DNA from: Micromonospora rifamycinica
GTDB taxonomy: Bacteria > Actinomycetota > Actinomycetes > Mycobacteriales > Micromonosporaceae
NCBI RefSeq assembly: GCF_900090265.1
Contig: NZ_LT607752.1
Coordinates: forward strand, 2,728,001-2,792,000
Direction: 5' to 3'
DNA length: 64,000 bases
Shown piece by piece: positions 16,303-27,392 of this stretch (positions are counted from its first letter, which is position 1; each line of letters begins with the position of its first letter). The position numbers and the translations under genes are program-made. The notes under the pieces were generated by a model, which saw nothing but the letters and a program-made list of their open reading frames with translations, was not told where the DNA came from and ran no database searches.

Positions 16303-19300
16303 ACAGTTGTGCACAAGCACTGAAGTTGTGCCGGCCAGCACATAGTACGTGTGGGTGTTGGCGACCGTGAGGTTGTGGACTCTGGCCTGTAGGACGGTCC
16401 ACCGTTCGACAGCGGTGACCTGGACGAGAGTCCCGGCGCTGGTCCGCAACCACTGCCCCGACCGCAGGTCCGTGGCGTGGACCCACTCCCCCAGCTCAGG
16501 CATCCAGAACGGATGCGCCTCGGTCGCCACCAGCCCGGCCGACTCCGACTCCGACTCGGGCTCCGACGACGACTTCGACCCCGCCGCGTCGACGGTGATC
16601 CTCACCAGGTTCTTCACACCCTGGCTCGTGACCGTCGCGGTGACCGTCTCCACCTCGACCCGACCCGTCCGCGGATCAGTGACCCTGACCCGGTCCCCCG
16701 GCTTGACCTGCTCGATCGGCTTGGTCGACCCGTCGGCCATCAGCACCCGGGTACCGGGAAGGAAACTGTTGGGCCGGGTACAGGAGTCGCCCGCACCACC
16801 ACCGCTGGACCCACCGTTGCTGCGCGCGGACCCACCCGACGAACCACCCGACTTCGACCCACCCCCACCGGACGACGACGAGGGCTTCCTCCCACCACCG
16901 CCGGACGCGGCAGCCGAGGACGCCTTCGGGTTACCGTTCGCCTGCGCCTGCTTCTGTACCGGGTTGCCCGTCTTCCGCGCCGCCTGCGCCGCCGCGTTAC
17001 TCGTCGTGTTGACCTTGTCGACCGGCTTCTTGGCCGCCGCCTGGGCAGCCTTCTTCGCCCGTTCGATAGCCAGTTTCTTCGCGTTCAACGCCGCCGTCTC
17101 GGCCGCCCGCGCCGCCGCCAGGACCGCCTCGGCGGCCCGCTTCGCCGCCTTCCACGCCTGGATCGCGGCGATCGTCCGATTGATGGCTCTGGCCACCGCG
17201 GGGATCTTGCCGAACTTGGCCCAGGGGATCGCCCCGATGATGAGGCTGCCGCACGCCCACAGATCGCCACCGAAGCAGTTCAGGGCGTCGTTGATGCCGA
17301 GGAACTCCTTCAGCATGTACCAGGCCGAGTCCAGGATCACCGACATCAACGACCGGCCCATGTTGGCCTGCGCCTGCGCCACCTGGGCCGTCGACAGGCC
17401 CGCACCGGCCAGCGCCGCCGCCATCTCCGACGCCGTCAACGACACCGACAGCCCCGACGGGTCCGAATGCGTCACCGGGTTGTTGTGCGCGTAGGCGTAG
17501 CCGTTGTTCTGCTGCGGGTCCGTCAGGTCCAGCACCGGATCGGCCGACAGGAACCGGCCCACCGACGGGTCGTAGAGGCGTGCGCCGAGCGGCACGAAAC
17601 CGGAGGCGTCGTCCCGGGTCGCGCCGAGGAAGCCCGCGTTCGTCTGCATGTTCGCGCCCAGATCGGCCGCACCACGCTGGTTGCCGAACGGGTCCTGCTT
17701 CCTGATCCGCACCGGCATCCCGCTGTACAGGCCCACCTCCGCGTACGGGCTGCCCTGGTGGTCACCGGCCACGGCGACCAGACCTGGGGCGTTGACGCCG
17801 TGGGCGTAGCGGACCACCGCACCGCCGGGGGCGGCGTACGTGCGCTGGGTGTTCACCAGCGTGCCGCCCCGGCCGACGGTGACCTGCGACTCGCCCAGGT
17901 CGAGGGTCGCCTGCCGGCCCTGGATGGTCAGCAGCCGGTTGCCGCCCGGTCCGTAGATGTGCCGGGTCTCCGACTGCGCCTCCCACTGCTGGGCGGTGGA
18001 GGCGTTGTCGCAGGCGGTCAGCAAGATCGGGGTCGCGTTGGTCGGGGCGGCGTTCTGCACGGCGAGGCACAACCCGGAGGCGACGTGCCTGAGCTGGCCG
18101 GTCGACGCACGAACCAGGTGCTGGGCGGTCGACCGGTCGCACTTCTGCAGACGCAGCGGCGACCCGGCGGTAGTGGCTGCCGGCTGGACGCACCAGCCGT
18201 CGGGGCCGGTGAGAGTGCCCAGGTTCGGGTCGTTCTGGTCCATGCCCGGCACGGGAGCGAAGGCCCACTTCTGGGCCGGCGAGCCGTTGCACGAGTAGAG
18301 CTGGATCGGCTGGTTGGCCTGGGCGAGGCCGGCGCTGAGATCCAGGCACTTGTCGGCCAGGCCCACGTACGGGGTCCGCCCCTTGCTGCCCAGGCCGGTG
18401 ATCCGCTCGACCTTGCCGTCGTACGTCCAGGTCAGGGTCTGCTCGTCGCCGTTGTTCGAGGTGACCGACTTCGTCTCGCCGGTCAGCTCGTACAGCCGGG
18501 TCGCCTCGGAGGTGATCTCGACGCCCTGTGGGGTGGTCCAGTGCCGGGCCACCGTGCTGAGGGTGCGCGGCTGGCTGCTGGTGTACTGGTACGTGCTGGT
18601 GATCGCGCCCGTCGCGGTCGCACCGCTGAGGTCCTGCTCCACCAGGGACTTGCGGTTGCCGAGCAGGTCGTAGCGGTACTCCTGCCAGTAGCCGGTGCCG
18701 TCCTGGCCGGGCGACACCGCGAGGGCGCCGAGCGGTCCGGTGGCACAGGCCTCCTGGTCGGCGGAGGTCCAGGCGGTCTCGAGCTGGCCGAGCGCGTCGT
18801 AGCGGAAACACTGCCGCTCGGCGATGTCGGTCGCACGCTCCCGGATCGCGGTGACGTTGCCCGCGTCGTCGTACGAGTACGCGCGGCGCGAAACCAGGTT
18901 GCTGCCGTCGAACCGGTTGCTGGTCTTGTCCTTCTGTTCCCGGTGCACCTGCTGCTCGGTGAGCGCGCCGCTGGCGTCGTCGTAGCTGGCGGTGGTCCAC
19001 ACCCGGTAGGGCTGCGCGCCGAGCGTGGAGCGCAGCACCTGCCCGTACGGTGAGTAGACCGTCTCCGCGCCGTACCAGTCCTTGCCCGAGACCGAGAGCG
19101 GCAGGCCGTCGGCCGTGTACCTGACCAGGATCTTCTCGGCGGGCAGGTTACCCACGGCGGGCAGGGTCGACGACTCGGCCAGGCCGGTGTCGGTGTACGA
19201 GTAGTCGTACCGGTAGGAGGAGCGCAGGCCCCAGGTGTCGGCCACCGACTGCGGCAGGGTGAGCGTGGTCGACGTCGGCTGGTAGTCCTCGGTGTAGCCA

Positions 19301-22300
19301 CCGATCGTCTGGGTGTAGGGCAACCCGTCGGTGTATCGGGTGGCGCTGGCCGGCAGACCCTTGCCTCCCGGGACCGTGTCGTAGCTGAACTCGGCCAGGA
19401 GCGCGCCGGTGCTGCCACCGAGTCGCTGCCGGGTCGGGCGGGACAGCTCGTCGTAGCCGTTCCAGACGGTGACGCCACGGGCGTTGGTGGCGGTCAGCTG
19501 CCGGTCCCGGTGGTCGTACGTGAACTGGGTGGTGCCGGCGTCCGGGTCGGTGCTGGAGGTGAGCCGGCCGCGCTGGTCGTAGTTCCACGTCCACGGGCGG
19601 TCCGCAGCGGCGGAGTGCCGGGCGTTCGTCAGCCGTCCCTGCGCGTCGTACCCGTACGTCATCGAGGTGAACTCGGTGCGGGCCTCGTCGGTGAAGGTGT
19701 CCACCCGGGTGGTCCTGCCCAGCGCGTCGCTGAACATCCGGTAGGAGGCCGACCCGGTCGGGTTCACCACGGTGGACTGGTCGGTGCCGTAACCGTAGGT
19801 GGTGGCCCGCTCGGGCCGCTCCTGGTCGCGGAGGATGGGCAGTTCCCGGGTCACCCGGCCGAGGCCGTCGTAGCTGTAGCGGGTGATGTTGGGTACGGCG
19901 GTGCGCGCCAGCGGCACGAAGAGTTCGCCGCGCGGTCCGCCCTCGGTGTAGTAGGCGTTGTAGGTCTCGAAGACCTCGCCGGCCTTGTTGTAGTACCGGT
20001 CGGTGATCAGCCGCCCGCCACCGGTGGCCTGTTCCTGCCGCTGCCGCTCCCGGCCCAGGCCGTCGTAGATGGTGACGGAGGTCTGCACCCCGTCCTCGTG
20101 GCCCCGGCTGAAGGTCGTCACGTACGGCGACCTGCCCTCGGGGGTGGCGTACTCGGCCCGGAAATCCGGGACGGCGGTGACCGACGGGGTGCGGCCCGGC
20201 CCCCAGGCTTCGACCAGACGGCCCAAAGCGTCGTACCTGGCGTTGCTGACCCGCCCGTTGGGATCGGTGGTCTTGAGCGTGACGGCGCGACCGGGATCGA
20301 GTTCGCGGACCTGATCGTGCCCCAGCGGGTTCCGCTCCTTGACCGAGTACGCCTGGCCGGTGGAGGGCAGGTACTCGATCTGCGACTGCTTGCCGTCGGG
20401 GTCGGTGCGGAAGGTGACCCGGCCGATGCCGTCGATGGTGGTGGTGCCGTCGGACTGGAAGCCCGCGCCGTCCGCCTTCAGCGACCACGTTTCGCGGACG
20501 CGGCCCCTGGTGTCGGCGGCGAGAGCGACACCGTACGCCTCGTCGTCGTAGGCGATCCGGCTGGCGGAGCTGAGCGTCGTCAGATCGCCGAAGGCGGCTG
20601 CCCCGCAGGTTGTCGGGCTGGTCAGGACCTGCTTGGTCAGGCCGATCAGGTTCTTGTCGGTGCGGTGCAGGTACTCGATCGTGGTGCAGGACTCGTCACC
20701 AGCCTTGCCGACCTCGCCGAGGGACTCGATGCGGTCGGGCAGCCCGTACGTCTCCTCGAACCTGGTCTTCGTCTCTATGGCACGGTCGCCACCGGAGGAG
20801 CGCCTGTACGCGACCTGGCGCGGCTCGGTGACCCGCCAGGCGCGCAGCGGGCTGAGGCCGGACCCGCGCTCCCGGGTGGCGAGCAGCGTCGCCTCCGGAT
20901 ACGTGATGCTGCGGGTGAGCCAGTTCGCCCTGAGGTGGGCCGCGTCGGCGCCGGGCTCGGCCTCGACGTACGTCAACTCCTCGGCGACCCGGCCGGCGAA
21001 GGGCTCCTTGTCCTTCGCGATCTCGTCGCCGGCGATGTCCTTCACCGACACGGTGTCGCCCAGGCCCCGGAAGTAGCGGGTGACGGACATCGTCTGCCGG
21101 CTCCCGGTGCAGCCTCGTTCTCTCCGGTGAGGACGGTCACCTGGTCGAAGCCGGCGAACTGGGACCAGGTGCGGGTGGACTTCTTGGTGAACTCCTGCTC
21201 GGCGAGCTTCCAGCCGGGGGTGCCGTACTCGTACACGGTGCGGACGTTGAAGGGCCCGTCGACCGCGGGAACCTCCTCGACCGACTCCACCACGTACTTG
21301 TGGAACCAGTCGATGGACTCCTCGGCCGGGTCCGGGTGCCAGAAGGCCGGGTAGCAGAGCCGGGTGTTCGCCTTCAGCGCCGCGGTGACCGCCGGGTCCT
21401 TCGGGTCGTTCGGCAGGCCCGTACCGGTGGCGCAGGCCCCTGTGGGCTGCTTGTAGGTGACGACGGTCTCGCCACCGTACTCGTTGACGACCCGTCCGAT
21501 CCGCAGCCGGGAGAAGCCGGGGCGGTTGTCGTTCCTGACCCGGTTCGGCATGTCGTCGACGTTGGCCGCGAACCGCACCGGGTTGAGGGTGATCCGGTCG
21601 CCGGTCACGCCGTAGCCGGATCGGGTGACCGACTCCAGCCAGAGCGCGGTGTTGGGGCCGGTCCGCAGGGTCGGGAAGGACTGCTTGAGCTGGTAGTCGT
21701 CCACCGCCTGGAGACTCGTGCTGCCCTGCTGGCGCTGGGCCCAGGTGGTGATCTTCGTGAGCCGCTTGCGGGAGAAGAAGGACGGCCCGGCGTTCCAGCA
21801 CTTCTGCTTGTCGGCACAGCGCAGGTCGGCCGGGGTGTCGTACCAGATGCGGTACTTCGCCGGGTCCTTGCTGGTGAAGTTGGCCTCGGAGCAGGTGGTC
21901 GTGCCCTCGGTGAAGCAGCGCTCGGCGACGTCGAAGGTGACCCGGGCCAGCGGGGCCGCCGAGTACACGTTGCCACGGCGCTGCCCGTAGTCGATGCGGG
22001 TGAGGTAGCCGGCCCGGTCGTACTTCACCGGGGCCTTGAAGTTGAAGTTCCTGGCGTAGTAGTTCGACTCGCGGGCCCACCACAGGCTCATCGCGTTGCT
22101 GTGCACGTCCTCGACGTAGTCGAGGTTCCACCGCCAGGCCCGGGTGCAGACGGAGCCGGCCCAGTTGCCCGCCTTGTAGCAGGGCTCCCCGGGATGGTTG
22201 CCGTACACCGGCACGGTGAGGACCGAGTTGGTGACCGGATCACCGGTGCTCCAGCCGGGCAACTCGTTGAGGCCGAAGTGGTACTTCGTGCCGTCCCGGG

Positions 22301-23680
22301 TGGTGACGATCCAGTGCTCGCCGTCGGCGTCGCCGTTGCTGGCGTCCGTCTTCAGTTCGATCCGGGAGCCATCGCCGTTGGCGGTGGTCCAGCTGCCATT
22401 GGCGTAGACCAGCTCGGTGGTCATGCCACCGAGGGAGAGGGTGGCGTTGTCCGAACCCCAGCAGAGGTCGGCGGTACGGTGCGTGGTGTTGTTCGCGCCG
22501 GAGGTGGCGTCCTGCCGGCAGTTGGCGTAGCTACGGGTGATGGAACCGGCGCTGTAGTCCCAGCCGTCGCCGATCCAGGACGCCTGGTTGTTGGTGGCGG
22601 AGGTACGGCCGTCCACCGACTGCGACGAGTACCCCAGCGCCACCTTCGGCATCAGGCCACCGGCCATCTCGGGTATCTGCATCTGGTACGAGTAGGTGAA
22701 GGCCCCGGAGGAGGAGCCAGCCGCCCAGGAGCCCGAGGAGAGCAACGGGCTCGCGGTGAAGTCGCCGCCCGCCGATGCGCCGGTGTCCAGTACGCCGACG
22801 ACCTTCGGGCTGCCGTAGCGGCAGCGACACCGGTGGTGCGCGCGGACCGTGGGTCGAGCAACGGGCCGACCGGCACGGTGCCGGTGACGACCCGGCGGAC
22901 CGGTGCCTGCTCGGCCCGCGTGGTGCGGGCGGACGCCGACGCGGCGGGCACCAGGGTCACCTCGCTGGGCACCGCCTGCGCGGGTGCGGGGCCGACCGGC
23001 TCGGTGCCGTCGCCGCCATCGGCGCAGTCCCCGCTGTCGGGGGCGTCGTAGACGCAGTCGGGCAGCAGCATGACGCCGAACCGGTCGGCGGCCTGCGGAC
23101 CGTACAGGTCGGCGAAGGAGGTGTAGTCGACGCTGAGGGTCACCTCGGCGGCCGGATCGGTGGTGACCGGCGGGGTGAGCTTCATGATCAGGCCCGACAC
23201 CCCGGCGACCTGCGACGTCTCGGGCGCGGCGAGGTCGACCGTCCAGGTGCCGGCCAGCGCGGCCGGGTCACCGTCCTGCGGTACGCCGAGCGCGACCGGC
23301 AGGTCGTCGACCGGCCGGGTGGCGCCGGGCGCGACGCCGGTCAGGTCCACCGTGCCGGTGTCCTGCACCCAGGGCTCGACGGCCGACGGGGCGTACTCCG
23401 TCACGTCGCCGACCTTCTCAGTGGTCATCTCGGTCTGCGCGACGTTGTCCTGCTCGACCAGCGCGGTCTCCGGCAGGTCCGGCAGGTCGAGCCGGTCCTT
23501 CTCGCGGCTCATCCCCGGTCCGGGCACCGCCAGCGCGGCGGCGGGCAGGCTCGTCGCCGCCAGCGTGGTGGAGAGCGCCAGGACGAACGCGGTGCGGGTG
23601 GCCCGCCCCCATCGACGGCGGGCGACCGCCCGGGTCTGTCGGCCGGGCGACCGTCGGAACAGCAAACCGTTACCACGCAT
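15922..23680 (-). pseudogene. RHS/YD-repeat polymorphic toxin with ricin-B, HINT and C-terminal toxin domains; two frame breaks
   Basis: The locus reads as three consecutive frames. The N-terminal part runs from ATG 23680 to about 22807 (signal-like segment, then 'LPDLPETALVEQDN'). The middle part, to about 21102, holds the conserved 'ALGYSSQSVDGRTSATNNQ' region. The C-terminal part runs to 15922 and carries the YD repeats ('RYSYDGLGRVTRELP', 'YDELSRPTRQRLGG'), a ricin-type beta-trefoil (about 18385-17975, 'PAQKWAF' and 'AQQWEAQ'), the RHS core ('YDPSVGRFLSADPVLDLTD', 'YAHNNPVTHSDPSGL'), a HINT pretoxin domain (about 16790-16303, ending VHNC) and a 126-residue tip. Each break is repaired by adding one base, near the GGG at 22807-22809 and near 21102. 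Restored, the product would be about 2,590 aa. This is either a genuine recent inactivation or an assembly error. RHS proteins form shells that deliver the C-terminal toxin to rivals. Confidence 0.85.
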
Positions 23681-24131
23681 GCGCGTCGACTCCCACCCAG
23701 GCGCGAAGAGGAAAGAAGAGGTGCGGACAACCGCGACGGCACATGCCGGCGGCTGCGACATGTGCTTGAGCACTCTGCGTCAGGAGAGCCTCACGCTCAA
23801 CCCCGTTATCGGTTACCGCCCGCAGGGTCGAGTGATCTGGACCACTGGATGATCGATAGCAGAAACCATCAAAGGTCTCGTGCCACCTGAAAGCGCTCAC
23901 AAGATCGCAAACATTGCCACCCTGCGGCACCAAAAGCCGCATCGGTTCAAATTCGGGGCATGTCTCTCAGTAACTTTTCCTAGCGGATCACGAATCAATA
24001 ACGGTCACGGGATAGACGAGGTGCCCTGGTGCCGTGCGATCGTGTGCCCTCGTTCTGCCCCTGACCCGCCGGATCCGCCGGCCGGGCGTCCCGTTTCCCT
24101 GTCCGCCCGGCCCCACGGGAGTAGACCCGCC
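23681..24131. other. Divergent intergenic region between the RHS gene and the secreted FG-GAP gene
   Basis: 450 bp with no gene. It contains the promoters for both genes and an AT-richer core at about 23830-24000. I see no confident -10/-35 pair or long dyad. The plus-strand frame is open through the right half but is not protein-like until the GTG at 24132. Confidence 0.5.
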
Positions 24132-27100
24132 GTGACCGCGCCTCGCCTGCTCAAGCCCTTAGTGCGTACACGCACCAGGCTGACCCTCACCCTGGGTGTG
24201 CTGCTGGCCGCACTCGTCGTCGCCCCACTGCCGTTGCGACCCGGCCCCGGCCCGCCCCGGGTGGCCGCCGCACCCGCGCCCGGCGCTGCTCCGCGGGACG
24301 AACCGACCGCCGTGGCGCACGCCGCCCGCACCGGAGACGAGGTACTTGTCGACACCGCCACCACTGCCACGTCGCTGACCTGGGCGCTCCCTGATGGGCG
24401 ACTACGCACCACCGTCCACGCCACCCCGCAGCGGGCCAGGGCCGCCGACGGGCGGTGGACGAGGATCGACACGACGCTGACCCGCGCCGGAAAGGCCGCC
24501 GGTCGCCTCGACGTCCGTCCGGTCAACGTTCCCACCCCGGTCCGCTTCTCCGGCGGCGGCACCGAAACCGGTGGCAGCGGGGGTCGCAGCCGCAGCGAAG
24601 GTGGCAGCGCCACCAGCGTGCTGGCCGAGTTGGAGGCCGACGGACACACCATCACCTACACCTGGCCGGGCCCGTTGCCGGAACCGGTGCTCGACGGCCC
24701 GCGCGCCCTCTACTCGGAGGTGCTGCCGGGGGTCGACCTACTCGTCGTCGCCCGCGAGGCAGGCGGCTTCGGCCAGCTGTTGATCGTCAAGAACAACGCC
24801 GCCGCGACGCTCCAGGCCGTCGACGCGCTCAGCTACGGACTCAGCTCCGCCACGGCGGTCTTCCAGCACGATCCGGAAACCGGCGGTGTCCGCGCCCTCG
24901 ACCCGACGGACGGTCGGGAGGTCGCCTCGGTCCCCTCGCCCTTCGCCTGGGACTCCGCCGGGCAGGACGCCGAGGATCCGCAGGCGGTGCCACGTACCGC
25001 GGTGGACACTCCGGCCGACGTGCTACGGCTGTCCGGCCTCAGCGGCAGTGAACCGGGTGCCCGGCAGGCCCCGATCCGCACCCGCCTCGATGGTGACGGC
25101 ACCGGCGAGACCCGGCTGCACCTCGACGCCGCCGGCACCGGCCTGCTCACCGATCCGACGGTCGCCTTTCCCGTCTTCATCGACCCGACGCTGATCAGCG
25201 GCACGCTGGCCTGGGCGACCGTCTACTCGCAACACCCCAAGACCAACACCTGGAACGGCACCAACTTCAACTCCGGCACCTCCGACGCCCGCGTCGGATA
25301 TGAGCAGCAGACGCCGCTGCGGACCCGCTCGTTCTGGCGCATGCAGTACCGCACCGACATGAGCGGCGCGGCGATCAGCTCCGCGAGCTTCAAGGTACTG
25401 AACAACCACTCGTGGTCCTGCACGAGCCGGGAGATGCAGCTCTGGCTCACTGGCGCGATCTCCTCCGGCACCACCTGGAACTCCCAGCCGAGCTGGCAGA
25501 CGTTGCAGCAGAAGAAGTCGTTCGCCTACGGCTACGGCAGCAACTGCGCCGACGACTACGTCAGCTTCGACGTACGGAACGCGGCGCAGCAGGGCGCGGA
25601 CAACGGTCTGGCGAACCTCACCTTCGGCATGCAGGCCACCAGCGAGTCTGACACGCTGACCTGGCGTAAGTTCAAAGCCACGTCGGCAGAGCTGACCGTC
25701 GTCTACAACCGGCCGCCCGGCACGCCGACGAACGTCACCTCGTCCCCCGGCGGCAACTGCGTGCCCGGTCCGGGCGGCGGCGTCACCGTCGCACGAAGCA
25801 ACCTGGTGTTGTCGGCGACCGCCGCCGACCCCGACGGCAACCTCAAATCGCTGCGCTTCCGGTTCTGGAAGACCGGCACGACCGTGCCCGCCGGCACCCT
25901 GGTCACCCCCAACAGCGCCGGCAGGGCCACGCTGACCGTTCCCGCCAGCACGCTGGAGGACACGGCCGTCTACTCGTGGAACGTCCGGGCCGAAGACACC
26001 TCAGGCACGACGTCGGCGTACTTCCCGACAGGGGCCGAGCCCTGCCGGCTCACCATCGACGCCTCCGCGCCGCCGGCACCCGACGTCAGCAGCGATGTCT
26101 TCAAGGAGGCCACCGACGACGGAGCGACCTGGGCCACGGTGAAGTTCGGCCAGACCGGCAAGATCAAGTTCAGCGCTGCCGGCGCGGCCCGGTTCACCTA
26201 CTCCTTCGGCGGCGTCGGCAGCCTCTCGGTGACCGCCACCAACGGCGTCGCCGAGGTGCCCGACCTCAAGCCCCGGCATGCCGGCCCGAACACCCTCCAG
26301 GTGTACGCCCACGACACGGCGGGCAACCGCAGCGAACCTACCAACTACACCTTCTTCCTACCGCCGTCCGACCAGGCCGACGGCCCCGGCGACACCGGTG
26401 GCGACAGCATCCCCGACCTGCTCGCGATCACCATCGGCGGCGAACTGCGCACCTACCCGGGCGACAAGGGCGGCGAGCTGCACGAATCCCTCACCAGCTC
26501 GTACGCCGCCGACGGCACCCGCAACCCGCCGGGGCACTGGACCGTCCGCGCCGGTCCGGCCGCGCTGATCACCAAGTACGGTGACACCTACCCGGGCGAC
26601 GGCACCACCGACCTGTTCGCCCGTACCCCCGACGGCGGTTTCTGGCTCTATCCCGGCGACGGGTACGGCAGCTTCCCGGTGGACCGCCGGCTGCGGGTGC
26701 TCCTGCCGACCGACACGCCCACCCTCCCGGCACCGGCCACCTGGACCCAGATCAAGGCGGTCGGCGACCTCGACGGTGACAAGCTGCCGGAACTGGTGGT
26801 CCGTTCCGGGACGCAGTTCTGGGTGCTGAGCGGCTACACCGGCGGCAGCTTCCAGGCGGCGACTCTGATGGAGGGCACCGCCTGGGCCCGCCGTGAGGTC
26901 GTCAACATGGCCGACATCGACCTGGACGGAACCCCCGACCTGCTGTGGCGGAACCTGGACAACGGCAACATGTACGTCCGGCACGGCAAGCCCGGCGCGG
27001 TAACCGGCACTGTCATCCTGGACTCGCTCAAGACCGCTGCCGGCTCCCGCGCCGGGGACGTCCCGTACGGGACGGGCTGGACGGAGGCGGCCGTCGACGC

Positions 27101-27266
27101 GCTCATCGGCATCCCCGACGTGAACGGGGACCAGGTGCCCGACCTCTGGGCCCGGTACTCCTCCGACGGGAAGCTACGGATCTACCACCCGTCCAGCACC
27201 AACACCGGCGGACCAGTGAAGATCGTCATCGAGCAGGACTGGGGCCCGGTGCAGTCCTTCGGCTGA
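24132..27266 (+). CDS. Large secreted DNRLRE / FG-GAP repeat protein paired with the RHS toxin
   Basis: 1044 aa from a GTG with an upstream gggag; the frame is open 250 bp further but that part is not protein-like. A basic start and a hydrophobic stretch 'LTLTLGVLLAALVVAPL' form a signal peptide. The first ~330 residues are beta-rich, with 'ALYSEVLPGVDLLVV' as in the amino-terminal region of RHS partners. A DNRLRE-type domain (about 345-550, 'RSFWRMQYRTDMSGAAI', 'TTWNSQPSW') follows. A fibronectin-like stretch (about 555-760) comes next, then C-terminal FG-GAP/VCBS blades with Asp-rich calcium loops: 'VGDLDGDKLPELVV', 'MADIDLDGTPDLLW', 'IPDVNGDQVPDLWA'. Genes of this type often stand beside RHS toxin genes in actinomycetes. 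A surface or secretion role is inferred. Confidence 0.88.
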   Translation: MTAPRLLKPLVRTRTRLTLTLGVLLAALVVAPLPLRPGPGPPRVAAAPAPGAAPRDEPTAVAHAARTGDEVLVDTATTATSLTWALPDGRLRTTVHATPQRARAADGRWTRIDTTLTRAGKAAGRLDVRPVNVPTPVRFSGGGTETGGSGGRSRSEGGSATSVLAELEADGHTITYTWPGPLPEPVLDGPRALYSEVLPGVDLLVVAREAGGFGQLLIVKNNAAATLQAVDALSYGLSSATAVFQHDPETGGVRALDPTDGREVASVPSPFAWDSAGQDAEDPQAVPRTAVDTPADVLRLSGLSGSEPGARQAPIRTRLDGDGTGETRLHLDAAGTGLLTDPTVAFPVFIDPTLISGTLAWATVYSQHPKTNTWNGTNFNSGTSDARVGYEQQTPLRTRSFWRMQYRTDMSGAAISSASFKVLNNHSWSCTSREMQLWLTGAISSGTTWNSQPSWQTLQQKKSFAYGYGSNCADDYVSFDVRNAAQQGADNGLANLTFGMQATSESDTLTWRKFKATSAELTVVYNRPPGTPTNVTSSPGGNCVPGPGGGVTVARSNLVLSATAADPDGNLKSLRFRFWKTGTTVPAGTLVTPNSAGRATLTVPASTLEDTAVYSWNVRAEDTSGTTSAYFPTGAEPCRLTIDASAPPAPDVSSDVFKEATDDGATWATVKFGQTGKIKFSAAGAARFTYSFGGVGSLSVTATNGVAEVPDLKPRHAGPNTLQVYAHDTAGNRSEPTNYTFFLPPSDQADGPGDTGGDSIPDLLAITIGGELRTYPGDKGGELHESLTSSYAADGTRNPPGHWTVRAGPAALITKYGDTYPGDGTTDLFARTPDGGFWLYPGDGYGSFPVDRRLRVLLPTDTPTLPAPATWTQIKAVGDLDGDKLPELVVRSGTQFWVLSGYTGGSFQAATLMEGTAWARREVVNMADIDLDGTPDLLWRNLDNGNMYVRHGKPGAVTGTVILDSLKTAAGSRAGDVPYGTGWTEAAVDALIGIPDVNGDQVPDLWARYSSDGKLRIYHPSSTNTGGPVKIVIEQDWGPVQSFG

Positions 27267-27392
27267 CCGATGACGGGCACATCGGGCCTCGAATCGGTCC
27301 GGTTGCCCGGGATCAGCTGTCACCTGGTGGGTACCGTCACAGCCGAGGGAGGGTGAGGCGTATCCGGGGATGACAGGGGGAAGAACATCGCG

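Noticed and set aside
16477..19053. 858-codon plus-strand frame opposite the RHS gene
   Set aside because: Arg/Leu/Val-rich shadow; the minus strand gives the RHS, ricin and HINT domains.
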